This document shows positions 10,338-19,799 of a DNA stretch of 64,000 nt, piece after piece. Numbering within the stretch: position 1 is the first letter of the stretch; each line of letters begins with the position of its first letter. The translations under genes were made by a program, and so were the position numbers. The notes beneath the pieces were generated by a model. It saw only the letters and a list, made by a program, of their open reading frames with translations. It did no database searches and had not been told where the DNA came from. The DNA comes from Oegoconia quadripuncta (lineage: Eukaryota > Arthropoda > Insecta > Lepidoptera > Autostichidae): assembly GCA_949316235.1 (NCBI GenBank), contig OX438751.1, positions 1,408,413 to 1,472,412 on the forward strand, read 5' to 3'.

Positions 10338-10669
10338 TTTTTTTATGCACAACGGGTTTGCACTTGACCTCAATCACACCTGATGTTAAGTGAAGATGTG
10401 GTCAAAGGTGGAAGCGTACTGACCCGGAAACCCCAACACATTTGGGGGACTGGCTGTCTTATCTCTGACAAACGAAACACAACAATGATATTAACATTGC
10501 TGTTTGGCGGCAGATTTAGATAAGATGGTGGTAGCTAGCCAGGCGGACATTTACAATGCCCTACCACCAACCAAACCGAGTACTGAAACATGTACCCCGC
10601 TGGGGACCGAACCCGCGACCTCCGAATCGTAAACCCAATGTTGTTTACATTGAGCCACGGAGGCGGTTA
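10338..10669 (-). mobile_element. SINE-C, full length
   Basis: Reverse copy from the T run (10338) through the hairpin, the AACACATTTGGGGGACTGGC body and GGTGGTAGCTAGCCAGGCGG to the tRNA-like head ending at GCCACGGAGGCGGTTA. About 330 bp, one of the best copies in the window. Confidence 0.92.
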
Positions 10670-10676
10670 TACTTAC

Positions 10677-10679
<3 letters not shown>

Positions 10680-10713
<34 letters not shown>

Positions 10714-10725
10714 AGAATTTTTTGT
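10680..10725 (-). repeat. 29-bp poly-T with LINE-like end
   Basis: The T run at 10681-10709 followed by AATTAGAA mirrors the CTAATT-poly-A end of Jockey-L (5055-5090), so this may be a severely truncated reverse copy. Confidence 0.4.
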
Positions 10726-10854
10726 TGATATTTACGAGTACTTACGGAAACTTTCTTATAATGAAAATATAGTTACGGTTTAATAAGGTTGGTTATTGGC
10801 TACGGAGCCTTAAAAATAGAGCCAATTAAATCACTCCAGTATACCTGTAAGTAG

Positions 10855-10960
10855 CTTTCCGCCCGCGGCTTCGCCTGCATGGAATAGTTTTATCGCCGAT
10901 ATGTTTAATTTGTTTATCCCGCGGGAACTACTCATTTTATCAAGATAAAAAGTATCCTAT
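10855..10960 (+). repeat. repeat-J, part 1
   Basis: CCGCCCGCGGCTTCGCCTGC, TTTATCCCGCGGGAACTACT and AAAAAGTATCCTAT. Interrupted at 10961. Confidence 0.85.
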
Positions 10961-11611
10961 GGCCCGTATTAATAAATCAATCTCAATACAAGTCTTGAGG
11001 CTGTGTCGCCCGAGATGCGTCTTAAGAAGTTGACGCTGAGATCACTTTGTCGCGGTACTGCGAGCGCTCAGCTGCTGTAGGTAGATGTAGGTAATGGGCG
11101 CCCTAGAGAGAGGATGAGGTTCAGGGTCGTAGGTTTCAGGCCCCTACCAGGACTGCAGCCACTGATGAACGGTGAAAAAGGTGAAGGGCAGGAAGAAGGT
11201 ATAGGCACTTGAAATACTTGTAAAAATTTAAAGAAAAGAAATAAAAGTAAGAATGAAAAGAATAGTTCCAGTACGAAAGTTGCGTCAAGACTGACTAGTT
11301 TTTGAAAATAATTTAGAATTCAGAATTTTGAATAATGTTCCAAAAAAAGAAAACGCCAAAGAGATTACCGAAAAGAAGACAGAATTTAGAAGAGGTTGAA
11401 CACCTCGTTACAACTTCTCAAGTATTCGCCTCGGCGGCGATTGAATGATAGTCACGAGTTCCGTTTATTAATACGTGAAACTCTCAAGTGAGTACTGCTT
11501 GAGTAAGCACGCGCGTTTCAGGTCTCAAGTTAAGTTTATTAATCAACACGTTTACTTGAGACCAATCACAAGACTGTTCTCAATCTTGAGAATGGTTTAT
11601 TAATACGGGCC
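10961..11611. mobile_element. 651-bp TIR element inside repeat-J
   Basis: Ends are exact inverted copies GGCCCGTATTAATAAA (10961-10976 and 11596-11611). Weaker inverted homology (CTCAATCTTGAGA type) continues inward. No transposase frame is seen. The flanks differ (left TAT, right TTA), so the target duplication is unresolved. A smaller relative may lie at 63203-63369. Confidence 0.75.
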
Positions 11612-11647
11612 TTAGTCTTAATCCAGGGTATATTCTACGTATACACT
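11612..11647 (+). repeat. repeat-J, part 2
   Basis: GTCTTAATCCAGGGTATATT is the expected continuation after the TIR element. Confidence 0.8.
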
Positions 11648-11668
11648 TCTCGCCGAAAATTAAATTTC

Positions 11669-11884
11669 CATCCACATCACCTGGATGAGTGGAAGTCTAC
11701 CACTGTACGTTTCTCAAGAAACTTCTTACCACGTACGACCACCCTGTGGAACGGACTTCCGGCAGCGGTATTCCCGAACGAGTACGACATTGGAACCTTC
11801 AAGAAACGAGCCTACACCTTCCTCAAAGGCCGGCAACGCATCTGTGACCCTTTTGGTGTTGCGGGTGTCCATGGGCGGCGGTGA
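11669..11884 (+). pseudogene. Jockey-E ORF2 C-terminus inside repeat-J
   Basis: Frame reads [20 protein letters not shown], then [20 protein letters not shown] and [14 protein letters not shown] before a TGA. This is the last ~70 codons of a Jockey-type ORF2, intact in frame but without any catalytic domain. It is followed by a 3' UTR and poly-A. An overlapping longer frame in another phase is spurious. Confidence 0.85.
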
Positions 11885-11950
11885 TTGCTTTCCATCAGGT
11901 GACCCGCATGCTCGTTTGCCGCCCTCTCATATAAAAAAAAAAAAAAAAAA
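11885..11950 (+). repeat. Jockey-E 3' UTR hairpin and poly-A
   Basis: GGGCGGC and GCCGCCC can pair around a CTTTCCATCAGGTGA loop region. CTCATAT and the A tail follow at about 11932-11950. Confidence 0.75.
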
Positions 11951-12044
11951 TTTCACCCAAATCCGTTCAGCCGTTTCGCGTGATTGAGGAACAAACAAGT
12001 AAACAAACAAACATCCAAACTTTCGCGTTTATATTAGTTAGATA
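11951..12044 (+). repeat. repeat-J, part 3
   Basis: TTTCACCCAAATCCGTTCAG, ACATCCAAACTTTCGCG and TATATTAGTTAGATAA complete the repeat-J copy that starts at 10855. Confidence 0.85.
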
Positions 12045-12365
12045 ACGAAAGCACTGTTCGCTTCGCTTTCTCCCCAATTTAAATAGGTACATATACAGTC
12101 TTCACAAGTTACTGCATTACCAAAAAAGGCTGCATGGTATTTCGTAACAAGTCCAGTTCTCACGGCGAAATCGGCTAACTTGGTCAATCTTTACACACAC
12201 AATGCGTTCCGGGTGTTTAACCGTCTGGTTACTTACCGCATACCAGAACTTGGCCTTTGGTTCGGCTTAAGTGACAAGCGGATGTATCACAACATCACAA
12301 TGTCTGGATCTGGAATTGGCTTGCTTTAATGCTAAAATAAAAAGCTTGGTAATTTATTGTTGATC
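12045..12365. other. no recognised feature
   Basis: No ORF, repeat or RNA signature was seen. Confidence 0.35.
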
Positions 12366-12527
12366 TGTTTGATGTAGTGGTTAGACACCCTGATTGCTAT
12401 ACTAAAAGGTTGCGGGTTCGAATCTCGCTAGGGGCATATGTTTGTATGATGAATACAGACAGTACCCGAGTTATGGATGTTTTTCATATATATATATATT
12501 ATTTACAAAAAAAATGTATTTTCAGTT
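12366..12527 (+). mobile_element. SINE-B, head and body part
   Basis: tRNA-like head with A-box-like TGATGTAGTGG and B box GGGTTCGAATC, then ATGGATGTTTTTCATATATA. Cut by a CR1 fragment. The 3' end resumes at 13205. Confidence 0.8.
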
Positions 12528-12560
12528 CTGCAGTGTTTGCGATAAAAAAATACGTTATTT

Positions 12561-13204
12561 AACCGATGTAAATTGTATTTTTGTTCTGCAGAAACGAGCG
12601 GTTCGCGCGATTTACAAACTGGGCCCCAGAGTGTCTCTTAGTAATAAATTTAAAGAAATTAATGTATTAACATTAGCATCGCAATATGTTTATGAAAACT
12701 TTATGTAAGAAAAAATCTAGAATCGTTTAAGAAAAAGAGTGATATCCTACATAATGTTATTACAAGATATAAAAATAAACTTGCTGTTCATGTCAGCCGT
12801 TTACACAAAGTCACTTAGTCATTTAAGGGGCAATGTATACGCTTTTATAATAAGGTTCCAGTGGACATTCAAAATTTACCTTTAAATAAATCAACCATTA
12901 ATACAAATCCATCATAAAACAGACATTATTTACCAAATGCTATTATAAAATTTTTGACTATCTGGATGATAACCAAGCATGGACATAGACCGCTCAGCGA
13001 TATTCAGTCTTATTATACAATATAATATAATAGTAACCCAAACTTATTTAAAAGAGCAACTCTTGAATTTCTTGCTCGTTCTTCTATGGGGAATTGTGAA
13101 TGAGCAATAATGTCAATAATTTTAATATTAATATAAAAAAATTTAACGGTTTCAAGTGATAATTATTATCCTATGAAATAAATATTTTTTTGATTTGATT
13201 TTGA
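12561..13204 (+). pseudogene. CR1-type 3' end inserted in SINE-B
   Basis: Starts TDVNCIFVLQKRAVRAIYKL and keeps ASQYVYENFM before a stop at 12706. Downstream, frames with several indels and stops still show the GQCIRFYNKVPVDIQN region (12830-12880), the 3' UTR and a GATTT tail at 13184-13204. It is a decayed 5'-truncated copy close to CR1-A. Its insertion removed about 60 bp of SINE-B. Confidence 0.8.
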
Positions 13205-13310
13205 ATTTAGTGTGAAACTAGATGGCGCTGTGTGAATGTGCAACCATATTTAACTATTTATTTATTTTATTATTTATTTATTTATTATTGATAAATAAAT
13301 AAATTCTCTG
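13205..13310 (+). mobile_element. SINE-B 3' end and TTTA tail
   Basis: AACTAGATGGCGCTGTGTGA is the SINE-B terminal motif. TTTA units follow at 13256-13310. Confidence 0.75.
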
Positions 13311-13559
13311 TGCAAAGTATGAAGTACTATTGTTAATAACTATTCATGGAAACGTCCATCACTGGCGAATAAATGTTCGTGTTCATGACCCAAAAAATTT
13401 TGGAGCTTGATGCAGCATGCAAGACATCCAGCTACTGCAGTGTATCACTTTTGGGATAGGAAAAGCTCGGGAAGCCGGGGTCCAAAGCAGATATTTTAGG
13501 GCTTTGCTGACTCTGCGATTCAGCAAGGTAAGGTGAATGGCCTAGAGCGATGGTAGAGG
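13311..13559. other. no recognised feature
   Basis: No family match was found in the window. Confidence 0.3.
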
Positions 13560-13770
13560 GCATTAGAAAGAAAGAAAGAAAGAAAAATATTTATTTGGAT
13601 TTCTGTTATAAAGAGTATATAATACATAAATACCCATACTAAATCCAAAAAGGTCTCCACTCAGCATGTGTCGGGTTGGAGCAACCACGACGCTGGTATT
13701 CTGTGGATTAAGTTACCATCAGCCAGACAAATCGTCTGACCTCTTCCGTATCACTTAAGTCTGATAAATA
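13560..13770 (-). repeat. (GAAA)n and repeat-H
   Basis: GAAA units at 13564-13585 are followed by sequence sharing ACTCAGCAT...GCTGGT...TTCTG and spacing with 25755-26150 and 63375-63630. The class is unknown. Confidence 0.5.
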
Positions 13771-13898
13771 TTTTTTTTTAAAGTAAATTTTTAACTTTGT
13801 GGGTATTCTTAAAATTATTGTAGGGTATTCTTACAACAGCAATGTCATGGAGAGAACTGGTGCCCGAACTAGGTAAACCAGGTAAAAGTAATTTTAAT

Positions 13899-14125
13899 TT
13901 TTTTTTTATGCACAACGGTTTAGCACTTGACCTCAATCACACCTGATGTTAGGCGAAGATGAGGTCGAAGGTGGAAGCGTACTGACCCGGAAACCCCAAC
14001 ACATTTGGGGGACTGGCTATCTTATACCTGTCAACCGGAACACAACAATGCTATTAACATTGCTGTTTGGCGGCAGATTTAGATAAGATGGTGGTAGCTA
14101 GCCAGGAGGACATTTAAAACGCCTA
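13899..14125 (-). mobile_element. SINE-C, head missing
   Basis: T run, GCACAACGGTTTAGCACTTG, full body and GGTAGCTAGCCAGGAGGACA. Ends before the tRNA-like head. Confidence 0.9.
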
Positions 14126-14566
14126 AATCTTGTAACTTGTATTAGGTTCTAAGTCCAACCGATATGTTTGGTCAGCAAACATGGGCAGTGCGTCCGCGAC
14201 GCACGAGTAGATGCACTAGTCTAATTAACTATGCGTGTGGGCACTGGCTTCTCCACTGATTAGGGACTTTGGGATATATGAAGAAACTATCAATTTACCG
14301 GGAAGTATTCTACCATTGATTTAATTGAAGTACTCGTGGCACAATCGTATTCGTTACAGCGAAGTTATTATGGTTAAATCCTTTATTGCACACAAAATAC
14401 AAAGAATATTGAACATAAATGAAAAAGTGTACAAAGGCGGTCTTATCTTCTTCCATGTAACCTTAGAAAGAAGCTTTTTAATAGGTAGTTGGATAGCGCA
14501 AAGATGAATAACTTTAAATGTCAGCATAGGAATCATATCATAATCAGCAGCATTGTCTTTAGACGA
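14126..14566. other. no recognised feature
   Basis: ORFs of 60-95 codons in both strands overlap each other and have no recognisable composition. Confidence 0.35.
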
Positions 14567-14623
14567 CAAAACTGTAACATGTGATTCTGTACACATGGGC
14601 ATCTGTAATATTGGAAATTTGTA
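14567..14623 (+). repeat. minisatellite, segment 1
   Basis: Irregular 16-17 bp units around ATGGGCATCTGTAATATTGG. The same units resume after the SINE-C fragment. Confidence 0.6.
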
Positions 14624-14701
14624 TTTTTTTTTATGCACAACGGGTTTTTGTACTTGACCTCAATCACACCTGATGTTAAGTGAAGATGAGGTCGAAGGTG
14701 G
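14624..14701 (-). mobile_element. SINE-C 3' fragment inside minisatellite
   Basis: T run plus GCACAACGGGTTTTTGTACT through the hairpin to GAGGTCGAAGGTGGA. A 5'-truncated insertion. Confidence 0.85.
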
Positions 14702-14849
14702 AATGGAAATGGAATGGAATGGAAAGGTAGACATGGGAATCTGTAGAAATGGGAATCTGAAGAAATAGGAATCTGTAGAAATAGGATACTGTAGGCATGG
14801 GAATCTGTAGAGATGGGAATCTGTACACAAGGGAATCTGTAGTATTGAC
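14702..14849 (+). repeat. minisatellite, segment 2
   Basis: About eight units of the type GGGAATCTGTAGAAATA, preceded by a GGAAT-rich run at 14701-14726. Confidence 0.8.
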
Positions 14850-15434
14850 TGTTCATTCGTCATGAACAGTCATCGCATCAGAGCGGTGGCCGACAAACCT
14901 ACTAAATAATGCAGACTTGCGTACTACATAATTATATTGTTATTCACTTAGCTTGTAAATTCACACGTACCTTGTCTAAGTTGTATAGAACTCACACATA
15001 GAAATAATCTGTAATAAATAGTTAGTAAAATTGTAAATAAAGCCTCTTTGGCATCAAGACTTCGACGCTGTTTCATTCCACTCAACGGGTCCACGAGCTA
15101 CAAGAGACTTATCTCGACAGAGCTACGAAGCTGCAAGACTTCATCTCAACGAGCGACAAGCTACGACACATTCCTCTCACTGGGCATAAGACACCTTCAC
15201 GCCTATCAACTTGGACATGAGTCTGTGTTTCAAGCAGTGAGAAAATCCAACCTCTTACCCACTCCCTCTGTCAACCTTAGGTCGCATGGTTACAGACATC
15301 CTGTATCTATTTATATATGTATTTCTTTAAACATATGCTAGGGCTAGGGCTGTAGGGCGATAGGAGTCTAGGGTTGAATAGGTTACAGCTCTCTCTAACA
15401 TTATTCTGTCAGCCAACCTTAAGTTAGCTGTACA
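14850..15434. mobile_element. probable solo LTR with 5-bp TSD
   Basis: Begins TGTTCATTCG and ends GCTGTACA (TG...CA), flanked on both sides by TTGAC (14845-14849 and 15435-15439). A polyadenylation signal AATAAA lies at 15036-15041. It sits inside the minisatellite, whose units resume right after it. No gag or pol sequence is adjacent, so recombination to a solo LTR is the simplest reading. The 97-codon frame inside is probably chance. Confidence 0.7.
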
Positions 15435-15439
15435 TTGAC

Positions 15440-15515
15440 AATCTGTAGACAAGGCTTTCTATAATATTGGAAATCTGTAGTATTGACAATCTGTAGACGT
15501 GGGAAAAATAGGCAG
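15440..15515 (+). repeat. minisatellite, segment 3
   Basis: AATCTGTAGACAAGG and AATATTGGAAATCTGTAGTA continue the units of 14702-14849. Confidence 0.7.
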
Positions 15516-15548
15516 ACGATACATAGAAAATACATAGGTATAGTAGAT

Positions 15549-15587
15549 TTTTTTTATGCACGACGGTTTCGTACTTGACCTCAATAC
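15549..15587 (-). mobile_element. SINE-C terminal fragment
   Basis: TTTTTTTATGCACGACGG and TTCGTACTTGACCTCAAT only. Confidence 0.75.
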
Positions 15588-15653
15588 ATACAAAGACACT
15601 TACACTTACTAAAATAAAAACAATAAAACCATATAATAATGAAATACACATAA

Positions 15654-15677
15654 ATATATATATATATATATATATAA
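15654..15677. repeat. (TA)n microsatellite
   Basis: Uninterrupted TA units. Confidence 0.9.
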
Positions 15678-16008
15678 CAGTGCATACAATTAATTAAAGA
15701 GATAAATTGTTAAGTTCAGCAGATTTAGGAGGGTGAGAGGAGCAGGATATTATAAGGAGAATCAGAAGCAGAGAGAAGTTAAGCAATGTCTGGCGCGGGT
15801 ATTCCTTGGATGGGTGCAACTAGCCGGCGTGTTTAAACGTACGTTGTCAACTCATTGAGATATTCATATCATTAACAAGTTTACGAAAGATCACAAATGT
15901 TGATCCGTTTGCGGATGATCTGACGGTGATCATGAAATATTTGTATTTGTTCATGTTTGTGAATATTGTTAATATTTCTTTGTGTCTGTTGTCAAATCAC
16001 TTGTAAGT
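15678..16008. other. no recognised feature
   Basis: No repeat shared with the rest of the window. Confidence 0.35.
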
Positions 16009-16197
16009 GTTTTTTTTTTATTATTATTGACTGGATTCGCGTTTGACCACAATCTCACATGATGGAAAGTGACAATGTGGTCGGAGATGAAGCACGCGAT
16101 CTCAGTAAATGCCTATTCACTCTGCTCTTGAAGATCCCAAGGTTGTAGGATTCAGGAAAGACTGACGCCGGAAGGGAGTTCCATGCCTTGGCTGATT
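16009..16197 (-). mobile_element. Jockey-D 3' end
   Basis: T run, GACTGGATTCGCGTTTGACC, CACATGATGGAAAGTGAC, and the reversed ORF2 end (GTTCCATGCCTTGGCTG). Only ~45 codons of ORF2 remain. Confidence 0.88.
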
Positions 16198-16649
16198 AAG
16201 TGTAAAGTTGAAAACTTATAATTTATTAATAAATAAATAGAAACCCTAGTATTGCCTGCGGTCGGGATCGGAATACTACCTTTAGATTTCACACAACTTA
16301 TGCCGAAAGTTACGAAAATTTGTTCTAAAGCCAATAAGCATAGAGCTCAAGTTCGCTCATTTCCAATGACAAATTGTTAAGGCCTCTATGCCCCGCAATC
16401 GATTCTCTAATCCGATTCGGTCACAGACTTGTCGGATATAATTCTTTCTAATCCATTTAAGTTCGGGTGTTGATTGTCGGGTCTTCACGAGTGGAGTTCG
16501 TCCTTATGATTCTGTACCGTTCTGCTACGTATTCAAATTTAAAATAATCTAAATGTGCTGTGTGGTTTTAGTGGCGGGCTTAGGTTTTCTTTTAAAGTGT
16601 AAGGTATCGTTTTATTGATCTTGATCCCGGGAGTGTCATGGGCTACAGA
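16198..16649. other. no recognised feature
   Basis: Nothing identified. Confidence 0.35.
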
Positions 16650-16767
16650 AACTAGAGCAGAGTCAATAGGCATTTACTGGGATCGCGTGCTTCATCTTCG
16701 ACCACATCGTCACTTTCCATCAGGTGGGAAGTCAAACGCGAATCCAGTCAATCATAAAAAAAAGGCT
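16650..16767 (+). mobile_element. Jockey-D 3' end
   Basis: AGAGTCAATAGGCATTTACT, CGACCACATCGTCACTTTCC and ATCATAAAAAAAA. It ends exactly where CR1 sequence starts. Confidence 0.85.
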
Positions 16768-16900
16768 ATGAAAATATTCCTGACTATTTGCATGATAAGG
16801 AATCATGAACTATTATATGCTTCTCGGTGACATTCGTTGAGTATATTTGTACAATAAATTTATACAATACAATATTTTCTTTGTCATGTCGAAACACAAG
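16768..16900 (+). pseudogene. CR1-type ORF2 end and 3' UTR, part 1
   Basis: AAGGCTATGAAAATATTCCT gives KGYENIPDYLHDKESWT, the last residues of CR1 ORF2. The 3' UTR is split by a TIR element and resumes at 17184. Confidence 0.65.
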
Positions 16901-16916
16901 TTGCATCCCCAATACC

Positions 16917-17183
16917 TGGGGGCCGATCGCACTAAGTTTGAGCGGTATTACCAATGCTAAACCATAACCAAAAACGTAAGCATATTTCGTATCGCGCTAA
17001 TCATTTGAACGGAAACTAACCTAGTTTTTTTTAATACTCGTGGTTAGCTCTACACATATTGGGTTTGGTTTTACTTTACAAAAAATAACATTTTTTACAT
17101 CAGCTATACTAAAGCTAAACCAAAATCAAAAACGTTCCGTTCGAACTATAAAACCCTTGTAAAATAGCGCGATTGGTCTCCTG
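16917..17183. mobile_element. ~265-bp TIR element in CR1 3' UTR
   Basis: Left end CTGGGGGCCGATCGCACTA and right end TAGCGCGATTGGTCTCCTG are inverted copies (14 of 19 positions). CTAAACCA...AAAACG recurs inside. No ORF. Confidence 0.6.
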
Positions 17184-17280
17184 CTTAAAAAGCGCAACTC
17201 TTGAGTATCTTATTCGTTCTTCTCTTTGTAAATGAGCAACCTTAAAATTAAAATATGTAACATGTTCATCTTCTTTTGAC
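17184..17280 (+). mobile_element. CR1-type 3' UTR, part 2
   Basis: GCGCAACTCTTGAGTATCTT and TTCGTTCTTCTC plus AATGAGCAA match the CR1 3' UTR. It ends with TTTTGACTTT. Confidence 0.65.
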
Positions 17281-17485
17281 TTTAAAAAGCACGCAAAGCC
17301 ACGACTACGAACTAGTATACACCATTACAAACGAAACTGACCAGCATGTGTTATTCATTTCTCAAGTTCATTTCCCGGCGGTGAACACTTTAATGTCATC
17401 ATTACGGTTTTATGAGTTGGTTGATTTAGATCCGAACAAGTCTATCATTCACGGGGGTTCAGTTTTCGTCACAGTTCAACTCTGA
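17276..17485 (+). CDS. 69-codon open frame of unknown function
   Basis: The frame encodes a well-mixed, protein-like sequence (…HDYELVYTITNETDQH…, then …SSLRFYELVDLDPNKS…, ending SVFVTVQL and TGA). It has no low-complexity bias and no match to any repeat here. The first codons (TTG ACT TTA) are the CR1 tail, so no start is implied. A pyrimidine-rich stretch and AG at about 17265-17285 could be a splice acceptor, making this a possible last exon or an exon relic. I do not recognise the family. It could also be a fragment of an unrecognised transposable element. Confidence 0.3.
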   Translation: MTLKSTQSHDYELVYTITNETDQHVLFISQVHFPAVNTLMSSLRFYELVDLDPNKSIIHGGSVFVTVQL

Positions 17486-17647
17486 TCGTAAAACGAGCAG
17501 TTAAACTTAACCATGTAAAGGCCCCATGACATTTATTGCTCGGCTTTTTTATTGGGACGCTTTGGAGTGTGGAAGTTCGATTTTTGGGGGTCAATGAAAT
17601 TATATTGTCGCGCACGTAAATTGTTAAGCTTTTAGTATTTTTTATTA
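17486..17647. other. no recognised feature
   Basis: Region between the 69-codon frame and repeat-G. No AATAAA close to the stop was seen. Confidence 0.3.
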
Positions 17648-17905
17648 GAACTTTATTGTTATCCTCTGTTTTATAATGCCGCGGAGAAGTGGCGTGCTCG
17701 GCGTTTTGTCAAAATTTGCTATTAAATGAGAAAAATACAACTACAGATACAATAACACTTATAGCAATCCTCGCAACGGTTTAGAATATTTCTGTTCACA
17801 TCAGTATGAATTAGCTATCTTGACAAAGCATTTTAAGGAAAGCTTACAATTTGCTAAGGCTCCCCTAGCATCCTATGTTTACGGAAGCGACTAAAATGTC
17901 TGTCC
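17648..17905 (+). repeat. repeat-G copy 2
   Basis: Parallel to 9940-10216, with a ~12-bp deletion after GCGGAGA and small losses near the end. Confidence 0.8.
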
Positions 17906-17943
17906 GTCTTTGAACACAGCAGCTACATCATCGATGCTGTCAA

Positions 17944-18024
17944 CGTTGTTGTTTGGCGGCAGACGTATATAATGATAGCTAGCCAGGAGGATGTTTAAAA
18001 ATGCCCTACCACCAACCAAATAAT
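17944..18024 (-). mobile_element. SINE-C body fragment
   Basis: TTGTTTGGCGGCAGA and GATAGCTAGCCAGGAGGATG plus ATGCCCTACCACCAACCAAA only. Confidence 0.7.
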
Positions 18025-18227
18025 TGAAGACGCTGTGTTCGAGCTTCATAAACCTATTGGGCCGACTACTCATAGGTTATTTGGTTTATTAAAGTATTAT
18101 CAGTTAAACTACCTATGCCAATACCGTCAATTTTTTCCCTTACGGTAAAAAACTTTAGTTTTAGTTTAGTTTTTGTACTTTTATACTTTGTCTTTATTTC
18201 TATATTTAATAACAATAATTTAAAATG

Positions 18228-18412
18228 ATTAAGACATATTGTAGGCGCGGCGGAGGTAGCACCAAGAAGCGATGGCGCGATGAGCTGGATTCTTTCAGCA
18301 AGGAGTGGAGAGATATTGCACTGGACATGTGGCAAAAAATAGGCAGGTTTTTGCCCAGCAGTGGGACAACACAGTCAGTAAAAAAAACTACATATTGTAA
18401 CTTACGCGCTAC
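18228..18412 (+). pseudogene. RTE-like ORF2 C-terminus with frameshift
   Basis: Reads STKKRWRDELDSFSKEWRDI and ALDMWQKIG in one frame, then QVFAQQWDNTVSKKNY in another after a single indel near 18345. 'KRWRDEL' followed by 'FAQQWD' is the usual end of lepidopteran RTE-like LINE proteins. Truncated at the 5' side. Confidence 0.8.
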
Positions 18413-18599
18413 TTTAATAAAAGTTCCCACTTACTACATTCTTGCTTACTTAGGTTAAGCGACCTGTATTTGCCTTTTATTACTGAACATTGTTCTTAGT
18501 GAGTCGATGGCAAAACATCAAATTCTTGAGGACCAGAATGTGGCCACGCGTTCGGCATTGTAAGCGTATAATTAACTATGTTCTGTATTGTAGTATTTG

Positions 18600-18862
18600 T
18601 AGTGTATTGTATTGCATTGCATTGTAATGCATTGCATTGCATTTCATTGCATTTCATTGCATTTCATTGCATTTCATTGCATTTCATTGCATTTCATTGC
18701 ATTTCATTGCATTTCTTTGCATTTCATTGTATTTAATTGTCCTGTCATGTCCTGCCGTGTCCTGTCGTGTGTCCTGTCCTGTCGTGTCCTGTCGTGCCCT
18801 GTCGTGCCCTGTCGTGTCCTGTCGTGGCCTGTCGTGTCCTGTCCTGTCCTGTCCTGTATTGT
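18600..18862 (+). repeat. decamer and pentamer microsatellites
   Basis: ATTGCATTTC units run at about 18627-18730, passing into CTGTC/GTGTC pentamers at 18740-18862. The Cys/His-rich ORFs spanning them are translation of the repeat. Confidence 0.95.
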
Positions 18863-19423
18863 ATTGTTTTGTATGTTTTGTAATACTACTGCATGAAGTG
18901 TTTAATGTATGTGCGGTTGGAGAAACAAATAAACGGTTATCTATCTATCCGCACTAAATACTCTCAGCGTGTAAATCGAGCTTTAGAACGTGTGCGACCA
19001 CGGCGACTATGGTAGGAACTAATTACCTCAAACGTGTATATTTACACAACTCATCTCAAAATTAATTATCCAGAGAAACGAGTTGCAACAACCACAAATT
19101 AACCACTACGTAATGACTATAAACATTCAACCCTCCAACAAATAAGGCTGAATTGCCGCGACCTGTCAAATTACTCTCAGATGCTCGCCGGCATTAGGCA
19201 TAAAAGGCTAACTGCCTCATTGAAGCTCGTTATCCGATTGAGTATTATACTTTGCTCGTTAAATTATCGACAGGGACTGGTTGCGGACGCAGACGGGTGC
19301 GATTGTGATCAAGTAACTCTTGAAGGCGCACTAAATTGTGTATCATAATAATTATCGGGTATTTTGATAGAGACGCTAGAGTTAGTGCATGTTGAGCGTC
19401 TAATACTACAATATTAGGTCATT
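18863..19423. other. no recognised feature
   Basis: No repeat or gene signature was seen. Confidence 0.35.
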
Positions 19424-19589
19424 GTACGACATTGGAACCTTCAAGAAACGAGCCTACACCTTCCTCAAAGGCCGGCAACGCATCTGTGACACTTTTGGTG
19501 TTGCGGGGTGTCCATGGGCGGCGGTGATTACTTTCCATCAGGTGACCCGCATGCTCGTTCGCCGCTCTCTCATATAAAAAAAAAAAAAA
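19424..19589 (+). mobile_element. Jockey-E 3' end
   Basis: TACGACATTGGAACCTTCAA gives [19 protein letters not shown]. One extra G near 19507 shifts the frame relative to 11669-11884. The hairpin region and A tail (19577-19589) are present. Confidence 0.85.
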
Positions 19590-19607
19590 TTACCTATGAA
19601 TTTGGCG

Positions 19608-19651
19608 TTGGTTGTAGGATTCAGTAAAGACTGACGCCGGCAGGGAGTTCC
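19608..19651 (-). mobile_element. Jockey-D ORF2 fragment
   Basis: GGTTGTAGGATTCAGTAAAG and ACTGACGCCGGCAGGGAGTT match the reversed ORF2 end of Jockey-D. Confidence 0.6.
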
Positions 19652-19799
19652 ATTTTAGTAACTTATTAGTAATCTGTGGTTCCATGCCTTACTTTACTAG
19701 AAAAAGTCACGGGAAATAAATGAATCAAACGAACCGCAGTTTCTTCCCGTGGGTATCGCAAAAGGGAGAGGAGTGCTATTGATATTGAAGGTGGAACGT

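Noticed and set aside
11685..11987. 100-codon ORF with [20 protein letters not shown]
   Set aside because: Out-of-phase reading of Jockey-E; the correct phase gives the [11 protein letters not shown] peptide.
14567..15515. CRISPR-like array in the GGGAATCTGTAG repeats
   Set aside because: Units are contiguous and variable, without unique spacers, and the sequence is eukaryotic.
18612..18957. Two ORFs of 94 and 106 codons rich in Cys, His, Phe and Ser
   Set aside because: Translations of the decamer and pentamer microsatellites.
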